From Chionoecetes opilio (lineage: Eukaryota > Arthropoda > Malacostraca > Decapoda > Majidae): DNA of 64,000 bases. Below are positions 37,205 to 48,755 of this stretch, in pieces; the first letter of the stretch is position 1; the number at the start of each line of letters is the position of its first letter. The notes beneath the pieces were generated by a model. The model was not told the DNA's origin. It searched no databases and saw nothing but the letters and a program-made list of their open reading frames with translations. Both the position numbers and the translations under genes were made by a program. The DNA lies in the NCBI GenBank assembly GCA_016584305.1, contig JACEEZ010016256.1, positions 7,501 to 71,500 on the forward strand, in the 5' to 3' direction.

Positions 37205-38644
37205 CAGGGCGGCGGTCTAACGCCTCGTCCTAAGGACGAAACCATGAGTGCTCCACCATCCTGAGAACTTTTCGTGACAGGATAGATGTACGGACGAACT
37301 TGTGATACATAACTAATCAAGCGATACGCTTGGACGAGAAGGGATTATATAGCGACAGAATAGATTCATTCTTATTAAGGGAGATGTCTATATAAAGGAA
37401 CACTGACAAAATACGGCGATCAGGCATGACAAGCCCGAGGTTTATTATTCCACTCTAGAGGTAGTCATGTTCCTCATGCCTGATATCATGTATTGGATAC
37501 ATAGTGATGCACTCCCCACAAACTGTTGATGAAGAATGGTATCATGTGAGAATAAAAGCGATTTAGAGTAGGCTCACTATAAAATAAAAATTAAAAAATG
37601 AATAAGTCGTGATTTATTAAGGCCATGGAACAAATCCATAGAAAACTGTATTTCTCTTCCCCCTGCGTAGTCTTGATAATTTTTATTGTCTTGATATCAT
37701 CTGTGACATATACCAAACCCCTCCTCTAACCTATTAAACAGTTTGGTTGAAAAGAACTCGATTCTAGTAGTATATGTATCTAGCATTATTATTCAATTTG
37801 CGCCAGGGAAATTGGGTTTAAAAGATCAGATGAAGAAAATTACACTATGAACAGGTTAAGAATTGTCAGGCTCGAGGATGACCTAAACAACGGTAAATAT
37901 CCGCAGGAGTTGGCGGGCCAACCACCGGACAATCGCGCACCATACAATTAGTTTTTTTAACATAAATAACTCAACATAACCAATCCAAATCTACCCTAAG
38001 CTACAAAAACCTAAAACCAAACTTAACATAAACTAAATCTACCTAACCTAAACTCAGCAATTTGGTAATAATGGGACGATGACTTCGCGTCGTTTTCAGA
38101 CACCGACTATTTTTCCTGGTCCAATAGGTGCATTTCTAATGGAGATAGTTTTATTTTGCGCAAGCCAAAGTAAAAAAAAAAAAAAATCATCACCGAATTT
38201 TTATGGTACCGTTTCATTAAACACTGTATCTTCCATCAGACAAACACCTAACACTTGGACGGGAGAAATTAGTCAGGGGCTTATAGGGTTTTAATGAAAC
38301 CTAACCTAACCTTTAGGTTTAATGAAACCCAAACTAACCTGGAAAATCTTAACAAAAACAAGGTCTCCACGCAAGCTGACACAAATGTTGGCTCATTATA
38401 TACTTACTGTCTTTAAGACATCTGTTTATATTTTAACGAGTGCCGATCTACTTTGTCTACATGGCGCTATTAATTCAGCTATCCATAATGTATATTATTT
38501 CAGTTTGGTGCGGGTCCGGAAAAGATGCCAGTAGAAGATGCTCGTAGCCGAAACGCCGTGTGACGAACGAGCATATTTTGCCACACTACGGGCAATATTT
38601 GTAGCAAAATACAAAAGAGCCGGAAAAAGTGTCGTTGTGACACG

Positions 38645-38715
38645 GCCTTTAGGTTAGGTTAGGGCAGGTCAGGTTAGTTAGGTTAGTTAGGTTAGGTTAC
38701 GTTAGGTTAGGTTAA
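38645..38715 (+). repeat. (TTAGG)n interstitial run
   Basis: TTAGG units with small interruptions, syntenic with 32284-32318 of copy 1. Confidence 0.85.
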
Positions 38716-38794
38716 GGGCACAGCACAAAGGGGCTCGAAGAGTGTGCTAGGTTAGGCTGAAGAGTTGTCCTCTTTAGAAATAAGGCTCAATCTC

Positions 38795-39246
38795 CTATCT
38801 TTTCTTATGGCCAACAAAGCTGGGGACATTGGTGGAACCCTGGGTTTTGGGGGGGGAGCACACATACAGGGAAATATGCCCCCCGCAAAAAAAACAAAAA
38901 TCTTTAAACTAGGGAAAATTTCCTAGTTATGGACTTTATCGGAAATATATTCCCTTAATGGGCTCCCCACAAAAGGAGCCACTCATAAATGGAAATATGA
39001 TCCCCACAAAAAAATCCTAAACTTGGGAAATTTCCATAGTACTCTATCCTGTATTCTATGTGTGTGTGTAAATGATACCCCGCTGTACGTTCATGAACTG
39101 AGTGTATACTCATAGCAGCTGCGTAGCGTGCACGTTCTTCGTTGCGCGGAGGCCACACATTTCCCCTATGTGTGTTCGTCACCCCCACCCAAAAACCCCG
39201 GTTTCAACCATGTCCCCAAGCTTTGGGCTATAAGAAGGAAGATAGA
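38795..39246. repeat. internal inverted repeat of copy 2
   Basis: Counterpart of 32396-32826. Arms end at GGCCAACAAAGC and its partner near 39225. The centre is replaced by about 110 bp of GT-rich and other sequence (about 39045-39155) that copy 1 lacks. Confidence 0.75.
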
Positions 39247-39824
39247 CGAGGGTGGAGCCTTTGTCTTAGATTTACCCCTAACCTTAACACAAAGTATAAG
39301 CTACCTAACAGTATAGGTTTCATTTAAAACCTATAAGACTCTACAAATTTCTTTACCGGCAAGTTTTAGTGCTTTTTCGAATGGAGATCGGGTTTTTAAT
39401 GGGACAATGGTACCATATATTCGGTGATAATTTTTTTTTTTTTATTTAAACAGGGCTTGCGCAAAATTAAACGATCTACGGTAATAATGGGGCGAGAGTT
39501 TCGCCGGTCGGTACAGAGGACACGACTATTTTTTCTTGGCCTACAATAGGTTGCTTGCTTAAAGGGAGATAGTTTTATTTTCCGCCAACCCCCCCCCCCC
39601 ACAAAAAAAAAAAAAAATTAAAAAAAATTAAAACTTACCCTACCTTATAGTTTTAATGAAACCTAACCTAACTAAGGGTTTTTTTTTATAGGAAACCTAA
39701 CATAACCATATAGGGTTTAATGAACCTAACATAACCTTAACCACAAAGTATACATTTTTTTAAATCTTTGTTTTTATGGTTTGCGCAAAATAAAACTTCA
39801 TTTAGACAAGGAACGTTAAAAACT

Positions 39825-40625
39825 TTGGAAGAAGTCCTTCACCCTATCTTTTTTTTTTCCCCTCTAGCCAACACGCCTGGGGAACTGGCGGGATACGGGG
39901 TTTTGGGTGGGGGGGAAGCAAATATAAGTGATTTATGGCTCCCAAAAAATCATCAAAGTCACTATATGTAAAAAAAGCAACCTAACCTAACCTTACACAC
40001 AAAGTATACCTAACATACCTAAACCTAACCTTAACCACAAAGTATTACCTAACCTAACCTAACCTAACCACAACGTATACCTTACTAACCTAACCTACCA
40101 CAAAGTATACCTAACCGAACCTAACTTAAACCTTAACCACAAAGTATACCTAACCTAAACCTTAACACAAAGTATACCTAACCTAACCTTAACCACAAAA
40201 GTATACCTAACCTTAACCAACAAAGTTTTTTTTTTTTTATTTTTTTTTTTTTTAAAACAAAAAAAAAAAAAAAACCCTAACCTGACCTAACCTAAACCTA
40301 ACCTTAACCACAAATATACCTAAACCAATAAACCTAACCTAACCACAAAGTATACCTAACCTAACTAACCTTAAAACCCACAAAGTATACATAACCTACA
40401 CCTTAACCTACCTAACCTAACCTAACCTAAACAACCACAAAGTATTCCTAACCTAACTAAACCTAATGGACTTGAATTTTTATGAGTGCACCTCATATTT
40501 CCTAGCGGCCGTGTGCGGTAACCAAGGCTGAGCGCACGCTGGAACCTTTACAGATGTGAAGTACAATTAAGCATACAATACACAGTGCGGTAGTTCATTT
40601 CAGTCAAAGCGAAGGAGGGAGCTCC
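39825..40625 (-). repeat. satellite-bearing block X, inverted copy
   Basis: Reverse complement of 28760-29990, with both unique flanks conserved (GGAACCTTTACAGATGTGAA near 40539 and GTCACTATATGTA near 39958). It interrupts copy 2. Confidence 0.8.
39985..40465 (-). repeat. CCTAA-like satellite (inverted array)
   Basis: About 480 bp of CCTAACC pentamers alternating with TTAACCACAAAGTATA. It is half the length of the array at 28930-29855. T- and A-runs near 40228-40275 break it. Confidence 0.88.
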
Positions 40626-41535
40626 CAAGTATTTTCCCACAGCACCTATGGTAGGCCAAAGAAAAAAATAGTCGGTGTCTCTGAAAACGACCCGCGAACT
40701 CTCGCTCCATTATAACCTATCTCCATTAGAAAAATAACCTATTGTAGGCCAGGAAAAAATAGTCGGCTGGTCTTTTGGAAACGACCGCGCAAGTCATTAT
40801 CATATAACGCAGTCTTGAGTTATCTCTCGCTATGGAAGGCGGCGTCCGGCTATCATGTGTGGCGATGGACTGTCAGGCATCTGCCTTGCTCTTGCACGTA
40901 TATCTCGGCATGGGAAAATTCCCCTCGCAGGACATAGGACATTTTTGCCTTGCTTGAAAGAGGATGGCCAAGGAATGACAGTCTGTTCCTGAAAAATATA
41001 TTTTTCTCGTCGATAGAGCGAAGACAAGCAATGTTTGTGTCTTCCACTGAACGGAACGTTGCATATCTGGTACATTATCTTATAGATGAATCATTCGTTG
41101 TAGTTTCAGCAATTATCATAGAACTATTAATCTTGTGTTTTTGATATTATACCTTTCTGATGACTCTTATAGTGATATTTCATGAATCAAATTGACTCTG
41201 CTAAATGAGCGCTCAGCGCTTCGTCCAAGCCGCCGTCTTAGGACGCGTCTTAGACTTTCCTCGAACCTAGGACGCAGTGTTAAGACGAATCATAGGGCGA
41301 ATCCTAAATCTTTATAAGTATGGGCCCAGGAATCCAGCTTAAGTGAATAGACATAGTAGTTACAAGTGGACGGGAGAGGACTCGCAAGTACCTTACCAAC
41401 AACAGTTGTTAAAGGTAAAATGGGACTGCCTACAACGACACCACGTATCGAGGTCACTGTCCATGCTCGGCGGGACATCTCTCTGGCTTTGGGACCGCTG
41501 AATGATACAGACATACGGCTAGACAGTGGTGGTAT

Positions 41536-42101
41536 GGTAAACCGGATGTTCGCCCCACTGGACGTTTCGCCCCTCCTAATCGCGGACGTTTTCGCCCCAA
41601 ATATAGCGGACGTTTCGCCCCCATTACGTGGATGTTTTCGCCCCCACTCGCGGACGTTTCGCCCCCCGGATTCGCCCCACGGAAATTACTATAACTATTT
41701 CAAAACTGTGCATCAAATGTCTACAAAATCTCAGAAATATGTGACGTGTAGTTTTAGGTAATGGTTAGAAGCTTAAGTGTGTAAAAATTGGAGAGATTGA
41801 AGAGAAATATGGAACTTATCGTAGAAAAATCGACTATCACTCAAATCCATGTTTTGAATTATAGTACGATTCGACGTACACTGTCCCTTTAAGACCGGTC
41901 GATAACAGCATTTCGTCATCATTTATGCGTTACACAAATCTATCAGTATTTCTGAGAGTTTGTAGTCATTTGAGAACAGTTTGAAACCATAGTTAATTTC
42001 CGTGGGGCGAATCCGGGGGGCGAAACGTCCGCGAGTGGGGCGAAACGTCCGCAAATGGGGGGCGAAACGTCCGCAAATGGGGGCGAAACGTCCGGCATTC
42101 T
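41536..42101. mobile_element. MITE with subterminal GGACGTTTCGCCCC repeats
   Basis: It splits the Harbinger gene. Near-identical 8-bp sequences flank it (GGTGGTAT 41528-41535, GCTGGTAT 42102-42109), and removal restores a continuous frame. Each end carries four or five copies of GGACGTTTCGCCCC (or its complement) in opposite orientation, forming palindromic ends. The middle is AT-rich, non-coding. The 8-bp duplication fits a hAT-type mechanism. Confidence 0.8.
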
Positions 42102-42522
42102 GCTGGTATCATGGCAGTGACAGACCTATTAAGAGATGATATTCAAAGCCACACGTGTAGAGACCGAACACTCCCTCCTGGTGAAATTGGCCATTACTCT
42201 CTGTTATTTGGCAACTGGGGATATGCAATTATGCAGTGGCGATGAATTTGGAGTTGCGCAGCGGACCATCAGAGTTGTGATCTGGCAAACTCTCAATGCG
42301 CTGACAAAGCCACACATTTTTCACCAGTGTGAGAAGTTTCCTCTCACCCGGCAAGACGTGCAAAGGAAGCAAGAGGAGTTCCTGGCCATTGCAAGGTTTC
42401 CGGGAGTTGTAGGTGTGATCGATGGGACACACATCAAGATTGTGCCTCCAAAAGACGACGCATATGCCTACGTTAATAAGGACAACTACCACAGCCTCAA
42501 TGTCCAAGTGTTTGATGCTACA

Positions 42523-42806
42523 GTCAGAGTTGCCAGGTGGGCGGGTTTTACGCCAAATTGGGCGATATGTTATACTTCCCGGCGGAGAATTTTATCGCAT
42601 TGGCGGGTTGGGCGGATTTTTCGGCTGGTTCTATTGCTTGGCGTTTATGTTGCTGTTTTCTCATGTAAATTTTTTAAAAGGACACAGGCTTTATCGACCT
42701 TTTTCTACTGTGGCACAAATAAGTCCGTTATCGGAGTCAAAAACTCTTCAAATGAAATAGCGAGAGTAGGTGAGGGCAGGGGGTATGGGATTAGCTTTTA
42801 TTCTCT

Positions 42807-42843
<37 letters not shown>

Positions 42844-43483
42844 CATGAGTTCCTGACGCACCCTCTACTTCCCACTCCCTTCACCTTCACTCCTACTAAG
42901 TAGATTAACAGGAGATTATTATCAATTAATTTGAACAAAATAGATAAGAACAGATGCAAGTGAAAAAGCCTAGAAAACCAGTGCACATTTCGTGCAGTTC
43001 ATGCAAAGAAAACAATCATTTGACTGAAAGAATTTTTAACACAACATCGATGCTAAATCAATATTCACCTACCTAGGACTCTCCCATAAGGACGCAGGAC
43101 ATGGATTAGTTTTTCTGAATAACAAACGACCCATAGTAAGTAAGCTACTAAAATCTCTCTCTCTCTCTCTCTCAAAGTAAACTCTCTTTCTCTGTGAGAA
43201 ATTAGATTCTACCGTACTCCCTGAGGGTACACCACACAGTCACACCCCGCACACATTTGACTCTTGATCCTCGAACGTGACCTGAGGTCACTTAGGTCTC
43301 TCTCCGCCCCCCCCCCCCCTCTCTCTCTCCAGTTTTCTTTTTTTCGAGTGCGTATAATCAATGTGTGGACATTCACATAATTTGACGGATTTTTTGGCTG
43401 AGAGAGGATGTCGGTTCGGCGGATTGGGCGAATTCGAAGTGGGAACTGGCGATATGGCAGTCCACAACCTGGCAACTCTTTAT
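42523..43483. mobile_element. second MITE-like insertion in the Harbinger gene
   Basis: The terminal repeats AGAGTTGCCAGGT (42527) and its complement (43467-43479) flank about 960 bp. Flanking ATGCTACA and TTGCTACT match at 6 of 8 positions and fit a decayed 8-bp target duplication; the gene reads VFDAT directly into HRIIDVV when it is removed. The inside holds a G34 run, CT microsatellites and related GGCGGATTGGGCG-like sequences near both ends. Confidence 0.78.
42809..42842. repeat. poly-G run (34 bases)
   Basis: An uninterrupted G run inside the second insertion. The true length is doubtful in long-read consensus. Confidence 0.9.
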
Positions 43484-43697
43484 TTGCTACTCACAGAATT
43501 ATTGATGTTGTGGCAAAGTGGCCTGGCTCTGTGTTAGATAAACGCATTCTGGAGGAATCGGGCGGGACTCAAGCTTTTATTTGGGCGTGTGTGTCACAAC
43601 CTTGCCACCTCCTTGGAGATCGAGAATACCCCTACAAGCCGTGGCTACGAACTCCCCACTTGAATCCCCTGCCTGGCCCGCCATCCAATTACAATAG

Positions 43698-44390
43698 GTA
43701 AGTATTGGGGTAAAATTCTAGAGTCCTTTCCCGCCCTTATTAGTGGTTTTATTTTCTCCAGACCTTCACAGATCCCTTCACAAACCTCTAAAATGTAAAG
43801 GGGGGGGGGGGAAGATAAGAAAAAAGAAGTTACAAGACCAACTTCAATATAACCTAATCTAACCTGGTAAAATTCTACTTCTCTCTCACCATTAGGTCTC
43901 GTTATTGGTAAGGTTGTTAGGTTAGTAATATTTTTGGGGATCCAGGGTGGGGTTAATGTAAGGGGAGAGGGGGGATCTTTCTCATCTATATTTAAGTTTT
44001 AGAGGTATCTGAAGGGATCTGTGAAGGTCTGGAGAAAATGAAACCACTAATAAGGGCGGAAAAGGACTAGAATTTTACCAAAGCCGACATAAATTGTACT
44101 TTTGCACAGGCTTAGGAATATTTTGGGCGATTTGTGTGTTAGTGACACCAGTTGGTTACTTCAGAATTTAATATTATCCATTATTGACCCAACAGTAAGT
44201 CAAATCAGTTGGTAACAGTAGAATATACAACATGAAATTTCGGTATTGGGCACTACGGAAGAGATTAGTTTTAGTGACCCTCTCCATTTTCAAACGAAAC
44301 TATATTTTTCTGATAGATTTTGATGTGTTTTGAAAGAATCTGACTTTTATTTTTCTTGGCAATCACTTTTTTTTTTTTTCCCTCTTACAG
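43698..44390 (+). other. candidate intron downstream of the Harbinger fragment
   Basis: A strong donor (AATAG|GTAAGT) and a strong acceptor (T-run, CCCTCTTACAG|G) lie 693 bp apart. The joined frame would add about 35 codons (starting LARMIFTPEL) before a stop. The added part does not resemble a Harbinger C-terminus. The sites may be fortuitous. Confidence 0.3.
43706..44082. mobile_element. 377-bp MITE with ~90-bp inverted ends
   Basis: GGTAAAATTCTAG...TCCTTT, CCGCCCTTATTAGTGGTTT and TTCTCCAGACCTTCACAGAT each occur near the left end and inverted near the right end. The interior has a poly-G tract and CCTAA/TTAGG pieces. No target duplication is clear. Confidence 0.85.
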
Positions 44391-44649
44391 GCTTGCGCGG
44401 ATGATCTTTACGCCAGAATTAGTTCATCGAGATTTACCGCGCAGATTTAAAGTTGCTTCCCAAGCTATAAAAAAATGCAGAAGGCATGAATCGTATGTCT
44501 GACAGCGACGTACATCATCTTGCACACTCACCGGTGTGTGGGAGGGAGGGTTTCCCTCCCTCTCCTCCCTCCATAGGCGGTTGACAGTTTGCATGATTTT
44601 GAGCTTATAGCCTGCAGCGTTCACCTACATCCCGTGTTTTTGCCTGTTT

Positions 44650-45691
44650 TTGCTGGATTACATAATGGGTGGAAAACATACGGATGGCACAACGATTCAA
44701 GCAATCATTGATCTTTACAAGGCTGGGATCAATAATAAGGAAATTTGCAAGCTTAAAGGACTAAAGCTTAGAACAGTGCAAAATTTGATCCGCCGATTTA
44801 AGGCTGGCGGAGAGGTGAATCTCCCGCTCCCAAAAAAACAACCTGGGAAACAAAAAAAACGTGTAACAGAACCAGGAGCGTGTTAAGGCGACAGCTTGAT
44901 GCCAATCCTAGCCTTACAGCCAGAGAACTGAAGGAGGAAATCATACTCTTCTTGGTAATGTGTCGCTTCGTACTGTACAGGAAACTTTGCAACGTGACCT
45001 TGGCTACAGGTGTTACCGGGCGCGGAATAAGCCACTGATAAATGACCGCCAAAGGAAGAAAAGGCTTCACTTTGCAAAGAAATACAGAGATTGGCCTCTC
45101 GACAAGTGGCGGGCTGTGCTGTGGGGTGACGAAAGCACATTTTGTGTGAGTGGAGGAGGACCAGCAAAAAGTGTACCGTCGCCCCAGCTCAGACCCCACC
45201 GAGCCTCGCTACACACGAAAGACCACAAAACACCCTCCCAGTTTAATGGTGTGGGTTGCTTTACTTTTCATGGTATTGGGAACTTAGTTATTTTCCCAAA
45301 GAACACAATTGTTAACAAAGTGGTGTATTTTGATCTTTTAAATGACCACCTGGAGGCCTGCTTTGAAAAGACACAGGCACAGATTTTCCAACAGGATGGA
45401 GCATCCTGCCACACAGCTCGAGATGTGATACAGTGGCTTGATGACTACAAGATTGGGAGAATAGATGACTGGCCAGGTCATTCTCCCGATATATCACCCA
45501 TAGAAAATCTTTGGGCCATCATTAAAGGCAAACTCCGCTCACGTGACACCTCTACACTCCCCAAGCTTGAAATGGAGCTCCGAAAGTGTTGGGAAGAATT
45601 TAAGCCTGAGTTCCTTCAAAATCTTGCTGACAGTGTACCACGTCGCCTTCAAAGGGTCATCAAGAGGAAGGGCTACGCAACGAAATACTAA
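44650..45691 (+). pseudogene. Tc1-family transposase, two frameshifts
   Basis: A cut-and-paste transposase of about 345 codons. The N-terminal helix-turn-helix (AIIDLYKAGINNKEICKLKG...RTVQNLIRRF) is in the first frame. Frameshifts lie near 44880 and 44938; the piece between reads RRQLDANPSLTARELKE. The third frame runs to the stop: VSLRTVQETLQRDLG (second HTH), WGDESTF with the first catalytic Asp, FQQDGASCHTA with the second, and SPIENLWAIIKGKL with the catalytic Glu. I count 35 residues between the last two, i.e. DD35E rather than the common DD34E. Terminal repeats could not be located. The catalytic triad is intact, so the copy is fairly young. Confidence 0.9.
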
Positions 45692-48600
45692 CTACAATTG
45701 TAAGTGTTGATATTCTACATTATTTTGTTATAAACATGGTGCGTCATACGTGTAAACATTCCCTTTTCGGAGGCGCGCACTGATTATCCACGCAAACTGT
45801 AGCCCCACCTGTGAAAAACTTGTGATTTCCAAGAAACCCAAGCCTTCAAAAATGGCCGTCATATGCATAAAAATAACTAAGAAAACCTTATGGCCAGATT
45901 GCCTTCATTTTTAGGATAGAGGGGCTTTTAGATAGCCTTAATATTGTGCAAAAGTTTCAAGAAAATACAAGCAGTCTAACATGGTGTTGACCAAAAAGGT
46001 AAACAGTCCCCTTAAAGTGAAATTTACATCCACCATCCATCCACTCCCCTAGTTTGATACAGTAGGTTTACGGTGTTGATATACGAATATAATTCCATTG
46101 TTATATTTCCTTGCAGTAATGAAGCATAAGAAGTCATCAAGGGCTGTCCTACTCTGCCTTACTTTGAGCAAGCAACTTTATGCAAAGCGACTACAACTGT
46201 GTCCTTGTTTCAAGTCTCACTCCAGTCTTTCGGGTGTCTTACACGGGATGAAGACTTACTTGAGAGTATAGTTCCTACAACAAGGCCATATATTGTGAAT
46301 CTAACCAATTCACTCATCTTAGGCGATAGTCCCATACTATTAAAACATGTTTTTTCATACAAGTTTATATTGATTTCCTTCAGATGAAAATGCCCTTATC
46401 ACACACACTAAAGAGGTGGATTTCAATCCAGATAAGTGTAATGTCATCCAATCTGGGGCCATCTTCATGGGGTAAACTAAACTAAATTTTACATTCAGAC
46501 TGGTGATAGGCACTAAGATAGTGCTGTGGCGAAATTTAAAACAATCGCGCTATGTAATAAGAAAAAAAAATGCCTCGCTGGGTTGGCAAGCCTTAGTGTA
46601 ACCAGTCAGCAGCGTTGTTGTGACGGCACACTCGGGAGAGACTCGGGAACCATGAATGTGATAAGACTTCACTTGATAGCACCAGGGATGAGAAAACTCT
46701 CCCCAATAACTTAACACTTTATTGAAAATTAATATAGATCATGACCGGGAAAAATAAGAATGGACGCTGGAAGGACACACACACACACACACACACACCA
46801 TTGACTTATTCACGCAGAGTTACTCTATACGACACTTGCATTGCACACTGTGATGCAAGAGAGGCATACACACTTGAGAATGCTCAGGATATTCTACACG
46901 CATGCACAGAAACACAGCTTCACGCTTGACAAAAATATGATAGAGGGTAACTGTACCTCACAACATTAAAAACAGGGACACAGTTGAACCCAACACTTGG
47001 TCACACTTTTATCCATAAAACATCAACCGAAGGAAATAAGTTTCCCTGAAAAATACATCTGCATGCTCGTGTTAGCGGTGATGGAAGGCAATAGGCGAAA
47101 CTGGGATTCTCTTGATAAACACCAAATTTTAACATCAGGCTAAGAAAATCAAAGTAGTTTCTCTTAGGTGTAACTTAGAAGTTATCATATGAAAGAGAAA
47201 GATCTGAAACCAATGAATGATCAGTGCCAGCAGGTTGATCCAAGACTTGGGTGGTGGCGGTCGCCTCACACAGCGGCCGACCAACTCCACCACCGATCCG
47301 GCCAACGCACCAACTCGGACATAAAAGGGCGGGTGGGGGCTGGTGGGTTGAGAGGGCATCACTAGGACTTAAGAATATGTACACATTCCCAGTTTACCGA
47401 GGAAGATAAATATCAGGAAGACTCAACACTTCACACCAATACACAAGTCCGTGAGGGTGTGACTTGAATGGCAGAAAGTACAGCCAGGGCGGCGGTCTCC
47501 CCCTGGCACAGATCCTCAACCACTGAGCAGCTTTATGACCCGTCTAAAGCCACGGTACGAGGATTATCATGGTAGGCAGCTCACGATACAAGTTAATTCC
47601 AAAAGCATTTTACATATAGCATGACGAGCAGCAGAGATGACGAGTGTGATCTGCCTCGACGACAGAAACACCGTAAACCATCCTCAAGTCAGTCAGACAA
47701 CGCTAGAATAACCTCAGGTGATCCGTGTGTCAGTATGGTATGAAGGACATCAGAATAATGCCAGTTACTGATATCAAGACTGCCTCAACAATACGTCATT
47801 CTGTTTACATGAATCCTATGCATGTATGACTAGTGTTTGGTGTCCTTTGATTAGACGCACTTCATTAAGGCTCGCATGACTTAACCTGTCTTCCTCACAA
47901 CTGTCCTCAGTGCCTGCCAAAACATCCGCTGTGTGTATCCTGAACAAAGATCTCCTGAGTAGGCAATGTAACACTCGTCGCTGTGTAGTTAGTTGCTTCC
48001 CTTGACCACCATTACTGCAGCAGCGGGTGGTCGATGTCAGTGGATTTCCTTACAGTTACAAATCAATGTTCTACGAATTTCAATGACGGCTGGCAATTCC
48101 TGGTGAACTGCGAAATAACGATGAGAAACTGGCACAGGAATCAGGACTTGAGAGTTGGCGGTCATCCTTGGCACAACCCTCGGATAGGCTCACCATTCCG
48201 CTCCAGTGTGATGGCGCATGGCTAGCACTCGGGTCCATCTTGTCACAAACGTGCATAAATATCCATGTAAAACAGCTCAGTACTTGAACATGACCGTGAT
48301 GACAAGGGCACACTTCTTGTATGTATGTACGTATGAAGCTATGTATACGTGTGGTAGAGGCTGCTTCCCTCTACACACACACTCTCTCAATACTGTGGGC
48401 GCCTCATGGCAACACCGTTGGATTTAACACATATTCTAAAAACCGTACAAGTAAATGAGATTAAAAAATAAAAAGTTAGGAAGCCCCGTTTGGTGCCCGC
48501 TGTCCACGTCGACCTAGGGATTAGCCTGTACAGAAATGTGGTAGTGGTGATGGCGGTGACGGTGGTGGTGAGAAGGGCGACGGTGACATGGCAGCCGGCA

Positions 48601-48711
48601 CACAGGGCCTCGCTAGTCTCCAGGTGTGCGTGGTGAGGGCGACGAGCTCACCCTGACAGACAGACAGACAGATGAGGTGTTGTGGTGGTGGTGATGCAGA
48701 CCCATTCTGCC
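45692..48711. other. intergenic or 3'-flanking DNA, nothing assigned
   Basis: No domain-bearing frame on either strand. It contains a short CA run (46777-46798). It follows the Tc1 element and lies downstream of the minus-strand gene, so the left part of that gene's 3' UTR may be here. No convincing poly-A signal was picked out. Confidence 0.5.
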
Positions 48712-48755
48712 TCACATCTTCTGGTGGATGACCGAGCCATCATCGGTGAAGCGAC
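48712..48755 (-). CDS. terminal coding exon (C-terminal FIGQY-like motif)
   Basis: The acceptor CTTGTCAG precedes the exon. Two bases complete a Gly codon split from the previous exon, then RFTDDGSVIHQKM and stop TGA (48712-48714). The position equals that of FNEDGSFIGQY in L1CAM-family proteins: the acidic-DGS core is kept, but FIGQY is replaced by VIHQK, so the tyrosine whose phosphorylation controls ankyrin binding is absent. If the homology is right, this tail may be insensitive to that switch or may use another partner. Confidence 0.75.

Larger units (their letters stand above)
35740..41327 (+). mobile_element. TIR element copy 2 (full length, with two nested insertions)
   Basis: Both ends carry the inverted terminus GGGCCCATACTTATAAAG followed by ATTTAGGATTCG (35740 and 41327). 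Without the hAT-like insertion (35903-37204) and block X (39825-40625) it is about 3.5 kb, close to copy 1. No transposase frame is visible. Outside the right terminus the sequence passes into the Harbinger pseudogene region. Confidence 0.8.
41366..43697 (+). pseudogene. Harbinger-type nuclease (HARBI1-like, DDE_Tnp_4), interrupted
   Basis: Visible parts: an N-terminal piece ending DTDIRLDS; SAGIMAVTDLLRDDIQ after the first insertion; a frameshift near 42178; then LVKLAITLCYLATGD, VGVIDGTHIKIVPP with the first catalytic Asp, NYHSLNVQVFDAT; and, after the second insertion, HRIIDVVAKWPGSV and LLGDREYPYKPWL with the second Asp. The usual third acidic residue, expected after the YN motif in a VIER-like helix, is absent. 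Removing each insertion with one target copy brings the homologous pieces back together. Harbinger nucleases work with a separate Myb-like protein, which I do not see. This is dead. Confidence 0.88.
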
